Origin: Pedobacter aquatilis
GTDB taxonomy: Bacteria; Bacteroidota; Bacteroidia; Sphingobacteriales; Sphingobacteriaceae
DNA length: 64,000 nucleotides
Direction of reading: 5' to 3'
Assembly (NCBI RefSeq): GCF_030409415.1
Contig: NZ_JAUFPW010000008.1
Location: 165,386-229,385 of the forward strand
Of the stretch, positions 61,428 through 64,000 are shown piece after piece. Below the pieces are notes generated by a model that was not told the origin of the DNA, did not search any database, and worked only from the letters and a program-made list of their open reading frames with translations. The number at the start of each line of letters is the position of its first letter. Positions within the stretch are counted from its first letter, which is position 1. Both the position numbers and the translations under genes were made by a program.

Positions 61428-62522
61428 TTAATTATAAACTTTAATCATAAAAACGTAGTCTTGCAGTTTTTCTATTTGCTTAGCACGTTTTAAGCCTGAT
61501 AACGCATTTTTTCTATTAGCTGAAATTTTCTTCCCTAACGAATCTTGAGGAATTGCCCTCATGGCATCTAAAATATATTTTGATTTAATGGCAAATGATG
61601 CGCCTTCAGCTGAAGTTTCCTTCCCACTAATAATACCAACAAGGTTACCATTATTATCTAACAACGGACCACCGCTATTCCCTGGATTTAATGGTATAGC
61701 AACCTGATATTGAGTCGTATCGCCAATGAAGCCACTTTTCGAGCTCACATAACCTTCTCCTAAAACAGCATCATCTTTCGGATAACCCCAGGTGTAAACA
61801 TTCTCTCCTACGCCTGTACTATTTCTTTTAATTGTATAAGGCAATGCAGTTAAGTTTTTGAAGTTTTTATCATCAATTTTCAATATGGCAATATCATATT
61901 CCGGATCTTTAAGAATTACTTTTACCTTGAATGATTCGCCTTGATTATTTTGTATGTAGACTGAATCAGCTCCATTAATAACATGTAAATTTGTTGCAAT
62001 GTAGCCGTTTGTAGAAACTGCAAAACCAGTTCCACCGAAGTTACCAGGGTTTAACTGTTTGTTAGGCGTTGCATTATTGGTGCTTATTTTACGTATAAGG
62101 TTATTTTGAGTTTTAACGGCATTTGTAACTTGTTTACTCAACTGAACATATTTATCAGCTTGCTGACTGTTATGTTGTATAGAATAAATCGAGACAAACG
62201 ATAAAACAATAAAAGAAGCTGCGACTGCAATTGCCGAGCGATGTTTACGCCACAATTGAACAACCCTAGAAGGATGAGGTCCAACTGCTGCTGCAATTGT
62301 TTCAACATCAATTTCAGCATGAATCTTATCTAGCTGATCTTTTAGCAATAGCTGTTGTGCGTATTCTTCCATTGTATGTAAGAACACTTTATGCGAAACT
62401 ACCTTATGATCAACACTTGCATCATTACGGCGCAACTGCTCAAAAGCTTCAACCTCCTGTGCATTGAGTTTACCTAAAAGATAATCTTCAATAATCGCAT
62501 CTAACTCTAAATCGTTTCTCAT
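61428..62522 (-). CDS. Membrane protein joining an anti-sigma-like segment to a trypsin-like (S1C/HtrA-type) protease
   Basis: 364 residues from the ATG at 62522 (MRNDLELDAI); an upstream in-frame start inside the sigma gene is not needed. Residues 1-92 are soluble and cytoplasmic: IIEDYLLGKLNAQEVEAFEQL resembles the first helices of anti-sigma domains, without the zinc-binding His/Cys set. One span lies at about 97-115. A linker leads to a periplasmic protease domain with the triad His180 (ATNLHVING), Asp210 (DPEYDIAIL) and Ser283 (NPGNSGGPL). No PDZ domain follows. It is encoded 8 bases after the ECF sigma factor stop and is probably its membrane regulator and a stress sensor. Confidence 0.85.
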   Translation of the reverse strand: MRNDLELDAIIEDYLLGKLNAQEVEAFEQLRRNDASVDHKVVSHKVFLHTMEEYAQQLLLKDQLDKIHAEIDVETIAAAVGPHPSRVVQLWRKHRSAIAVAASFIVLSFVSIYSIQHNSQQADKYVQLSKQVTNAVKTQNNLIRKISTNNATPNKQLNPGNFGGTGFAVSTNGYIATNLHVINGADSVYIQNNQGESFKVKVILKDPEYDIAILKIDDKNFKNLTALPYTIKRNSTGVGENVYTWGYPKDDAVLGEGYVSSKSGFIGDTTQYQVAIPLNPGNSGGPLLDNNGNLVGIISGKETSAEGASFAIKSKYILDAMRAIPQDSLGKKISANRKNALSGLKRAKQIEKLQDYVFMIKVYN

Positions 62523-62530
62523 TTCTATTA

Positions 62531-63097
62531 CTAATGTTGAAAAAATATTTTCTTTAACCTTTGCAAGCACTTATACTTTTGTGTTTTTGCGTTATCAGTA
62601 TTGGTGTAGCCAAACTTTTCGCAAATATCCTGCATGGATAAATTGTGGATATAAAAATCCTGAATAATGGTTTTACAAGGTTCACCTAAATGCTCCAAGG
62701 CAGATTGCATCTTTACAAAGGCGGCATCTTTCTCTTCGTGTTGTTCTACATCTTCATCAACAACAAACACATCTTCGTAATCGGTTATGTTACCCGCCTT
62801 TTTACTGTTTTGGGCTAATTTTTTAAGCCAAATACGACGGCAAACCGAATATATATATGTTTTAAGTTTGCTGCTTAGCTCAAAATCTCCTTGCTTTATC
62901 TTATTGTATAAAACAATTATTGCTTCCTGATAAACATCTTTCGCATCATCTTCATTGCCATTGTTATTAAGTATAAACTGCAATACCATTGCATAATACG
63001 CTTTATATAACTTGTTAAGGGCATCTTCTGAGTTATTTAGAATACCTAAAATAACCTCTCTATCTGTTGGAACTGAACTCTTTAAACCGTTATTCAC
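62531..63097 (-). CDS. ECF-type sigma-70 family RNA polymerase sigma factor
   Basis: 188 residues. The region 2 segment is about LNKLYKAYYAMVLQFILNN with DDAKDVYQEAIIVLYNKIKQG; YIYSVCRRIWLKKLA ends region 2.4. Region 4 is near the C-terminus (PCKTIIQDFYIHNLSMQDICEKFGYTN with KCLQRLKKIF). The start codon is GTG at 63097: an in-frame TAA lies two codons upstream and there is no ATG in the first 30 codons. Two copies of a GGGTTACY-N14/15-GYATTAA element face this gene (63101-63129 and 63171-63200), so it probably drives its own transcription. The protease/anti-sigma-like gene follows in the same transcript. Confidence 0.92.
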   Translation of the reverse strand: MNNGLKSSVPTDREVILGILNNSEDALNKLYKAYYAMVLQFILNNNGNEDDAKDVYQEAIIVLYNKIKQGDFELSSKLKTYIYSVCRRIWLKKLAQNSKKAGNITDYEDVFVVDEDVEQHEEKDAAFVKMQSALEHLGEPCKTIIQDFYIHNLSMQDICEKFGYTNTDNAKTQKYKCLQRLKKIFFQH

Positions 63098-63100
63098 CAG

Positions 63101-63129
63101 TTAATACATTTTTCTTTAAATAGTAACCC
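63101..63129 (-). promoter_or_regulatory. Proximal ECF-type promoter of the sigma gene
   Basis: Minus strand: GGGTTACT (63129-63122), 14 bases, then GTATTAA (63107-63101). The -10 element ends only 4 bases before the GTG start, so a transcript from here would be leaderless. Confidence 0.7.
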
Positions 63130-63170
63130 AATATTAGATAAAAAAAATATCTCTAGCTACTTATCTATAC

Positions 63171-63200
63171 TTAATACTATCCACATTATAACGGTAACCC
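63171..63200 (-). promoter_or_regulatory. Distal ECF-type promoter of the sigma gene
   Basis: Minus strand: GGGTTACC (63200-63193), 15 bases, then GTATTAA (63177-63171), identical in the -10 part to the proximal copy. It would give a roughly 70-base leader before the GTG. Confidence 0.68.
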
Positions 63201-63239
63201 AAAGCCACAAAAAATATTTTATTTTTTTTTATAATAATC

Positions 63240-63268
63240 GGGTTACCTTTTTACCTTTGCGGCATTAA
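63240..63268 (+). promoter_or_regulatory. ECF-type promoter of lipoprotein 1
   Basis: GGGTTACC (63240-63247), 14 bases, then GCATTAA (63262-63268), about 35 bases before the ATG at 63303. A TACCTTTG box (63252-63259) inside the spacer matches the housekeeping -7 consensus but has no TTG at the expected upstream position; both sigma factors might use this region. Confidence 0.65.
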
Positions 63269-63302
63269 TGGTAAATTAATTAATAATTAAAAAAATTTAA
63301 AA

Positions 63303-63524
63303 ATGAAAAATGCATTCAAATTAGGCTTTTTAGCTTTAGCTTTATCTTTATCAGTTGTTGCTTGTAACTCAGAGAAAAAAGCTGATGGCGCTGATACAAC
63401 TTTAACTGATTCTTCTACTATCATCACTGATACAACTGCTGTTGATACTATGGTTAAAGATTCTACAGTTAAAGATACTACGGTAAAAGCTACTACAACT
63501 ACTACTGAAGAAGTTAAACACTAG
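63303..63524 (+). CDS. Small Thr/Asp-rich lipoprotein 1
   Basis: 73 residues. Signal and lipobox: MKNAFKLGFLALALSLSVVAC, so Cys21 is lipidated, followed by NSEKKADG. The mature part is a low-complexity chain of Asp-Thr-Thr and Val-Lys-Asp-Ser/Thr repeats (DTTAVDTMVKDSTVKDTTVK), ending in EEVKH. No enzymatic domain. It is probably a short outer-membrane-anchored spacer or sensor peptide. It is divergent from the sigma factor and preceded by the sigma-type element. The next gene is a near copy. Confidence 0.85.
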   Translation: MKNAFKLGFLALALSLSVVACNSEKKADGADTTLTDSSTIITDTTAVDTMVKDSTVKDTTVKATTTTTEEVKH

Positions 63525-63542
63525 TCTAACTTTACCAATAAA

Positions 63543-63572
63543 AAAGCCCTTAGATATCAATTTAAGGGCTTT
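63543..63572 (+). terminator. Rho-independent terminator after lipoprotein 1
   Basis: AAAGCCCTTA and TAAGGGCTTT form a 10-bp stem around a 10-base loop, followed by TATTTTTTTT. It means the two lipoproteins are separately transcribed. Confidence 0.9.
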
Positions 63573-63592
63573 TATTTTTTTTATATTTTCTT

Positions 63593-63621
63593 GGGTTACC
63601 TTTTAAATATTTAGGTATTAA
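63593..63621 (+). promoter_or_regulatory. ECF-type promoter of lipoprotein 2
   Basis: GGGTTACC (63593-63600), 14 bases, then GTATTAA (63615-63621), 44 bases before the ATG at 63665. It lies right after the terminator of lipoprotein 1 and matches the copies facing the sigma gene. Confidence 0.7.
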
Positions 63622-63664
63622 CTGGTAATTAAAACGATAATAAAACCTTAAAACAAATTTAAAA

Positions 63665-63883
63665 ATGAAAAATGCATTCAAATTAGGCTTTTTAGCTTTA
63701 GCTTTATCTTTATCAGTTGTAGCTTGTAATTCAGAGAAAAAAGCTGACGGTGCTGATACTACTTTAACTGATTCTTCAGCTATCGTAACTGATACAACTG
63801 CTACTGATACTACAGTTAAAGATTCTACTGTAAAAGATACTACAGTTGCTGTAACTACTGAAAAAACTGAAGTTAAACACTAG
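63665..63883 (+). CDS. Small Thr/Asp-rich lipoprotein 2 (recent duplicate)
   Basis: 72 residues with the same first 38 residues as lipoprotein 1: identical signal and lipobox (SVVAC), then NSEKKADGADTTLTDSS. The tail differs in a few codons (TDTTATDTTVKDSTVKDTTV) and ends TEVKH. Identity at base level runs from the untranslated AAATTTAAAAATG to about 20 bases after the stop (GTCTAACTTTA-CAATAAAAAA), so the duplicated block includes flanking DNA. Function unknown; see lipoprotein 1. Confidence 0.85.
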   Translation: MKNAFKLGFLALALSLSVVACNSEKKADGADTTLTDSSAIVTDTTATDTTVKDSTVKDTTVAVTTEKTEVKH

Positions 63884-64000
63884 TCTAACTTTATCAATAA
63901 AAAAGGTACTGTTATAAATTCCAAATATTTAGACAAAAAAGTATTTTTGTATTCTAAAGAGGTTCAGCTACTGAACTATCTTGCGTAGTCTCGATTTTCG
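63884..64000. other. Right edge, unassigned
   Basis: No start codon or gene could be fixed in the last 117 bases. TATTTTTG (63942-63949) matches the -7 consensus but lacks a partner upstream. GTTCAG-CTA-CTGAAC (63962-63976) is a perfect 6-bp-arm palindrome. The next gene probably begins outside the window. Confidence 0.5.

Noticed and set aside
63252..63259. Housekeeping -7 box TACCTTTG as the sole promoter of lipoprotein 1
   Set aside because: It fits TAnnTTTG, but there is no TTG about 20 bases upstream, and the second lipoprotein and sigma gene lack it while sharing the GGGTTAC element. Dual use remains possible.
63950..64000. Minus-strand tRNA at the right edge, because the D-arm-like CTGAACTATC looked familiar
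   Set aside because: No T-arm or anticodon arm follows in either direction; only a palindrome is supported.

Overview
The window looks like chromosomal DNA of a Bacteroidota species, most likely Sphingobacteriaceae (Pedobacter-like). The reasons are AT-rich sequence, several TAnnTTTG-type -7 promoter boxes, weak or absent Shine-Dalgarno sites, and family-typical genes: a DUF4296 lipoprotein, a TIGR02757 protein, a DinB/DnaE-type polymerase pair, tandem POT transporters, archaeal-type ProS and a FadL-like outer-membrane protein. No phage, CRISPR array or intact transposon was seen. The one insertion sequence (1925-3326) is a decayed IS3/IS150-type copy.

Layout. 1-20.0 kb is an exopolysaccharide/O-antigen type locus. 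It holds the tail of a GT14 glycosyltransferase, a beta-helix lipoprotein, the dead IS, a plus-strand block (two paralogous GT2s, a Wzx flippase, a GT8), a minus-strand GMC oxidoreductase with its gluconate-dehydrogenase-subunit-3-like partner, a lone GT2, and a long minus-strand operon. That operon reads from 20040 leftwards: half-size TolC-like protein, Wzz/BY-kinase-like co-polymerase, Wzy/ligase, 33-residue membrane peptide, hexapeptide acyltransferase, GT2, GT4-like, membrane GT2, GT4. 20.5-20.9 kb carries two tRNA-Pro(TGG) genes and one tRNA-Ser(GCT). 21-31.6 kb holds a PgpH-like 7TM-HD protein, an SPFH/small-membrane-protein/ribbon-helix-helix operon, a thiolase, two POT peptide transporters and a polyprenol-phosphate mannose synthase. 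31.6-36 kb is a translesion-type cassette (Pol IV plus a DnaE-like polymerase) with two matching palindromes upstream. 36-60 kb is mainly housekeeping: response regulator, Crp/Fnr regulator, cystathionine synthase/lyase, ProS, envelope proteins, UbiD, Dps, a LysM protein, uridine kinase, 3-oxoacid CoA-transferase, MutS2, YggS, GNAT, aspartate kinase, a methyltransferase, a cold-shock protein and a peroxiredoxin.

The most interesting region is the right end (61.4-63.9 kb). An ECF-type sigma factor is followed by a membrane protein that joins a cytoplasmic anti-sigma-like segment, one membrane span and a trypsin-like (S1C) protease domain. Two tandem, recently duplicated, Thr/Asp-rich small lipoproteins are divergently encoded. 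Reading both strands I found four copies of one bipartite element, GGGTTACY-N14/15-GYATTAA: two face the sigma gene and one precedes each lipoprotein. This looks like a self-contained, autoregulated envelope-stress regulon.

A second regulatory signal is an identical 22-base leader in front of both the thiolase (24903-24924, plus) and the CoA-transferase operon (53320-53341, minus). It links two acetoacetyl-CoA loci 28 kb apart.

Several genes too short for routine calling are annotated here: a 33-aa membrane peptide at 15804-15905, a 55-aa ribbon-helix-helix protein at 24589-24756 and a 54-aa Cys-rich, nearly leaderless protein at 53447-53611. All functions are inferred from sequence reading alone; no database search was run.
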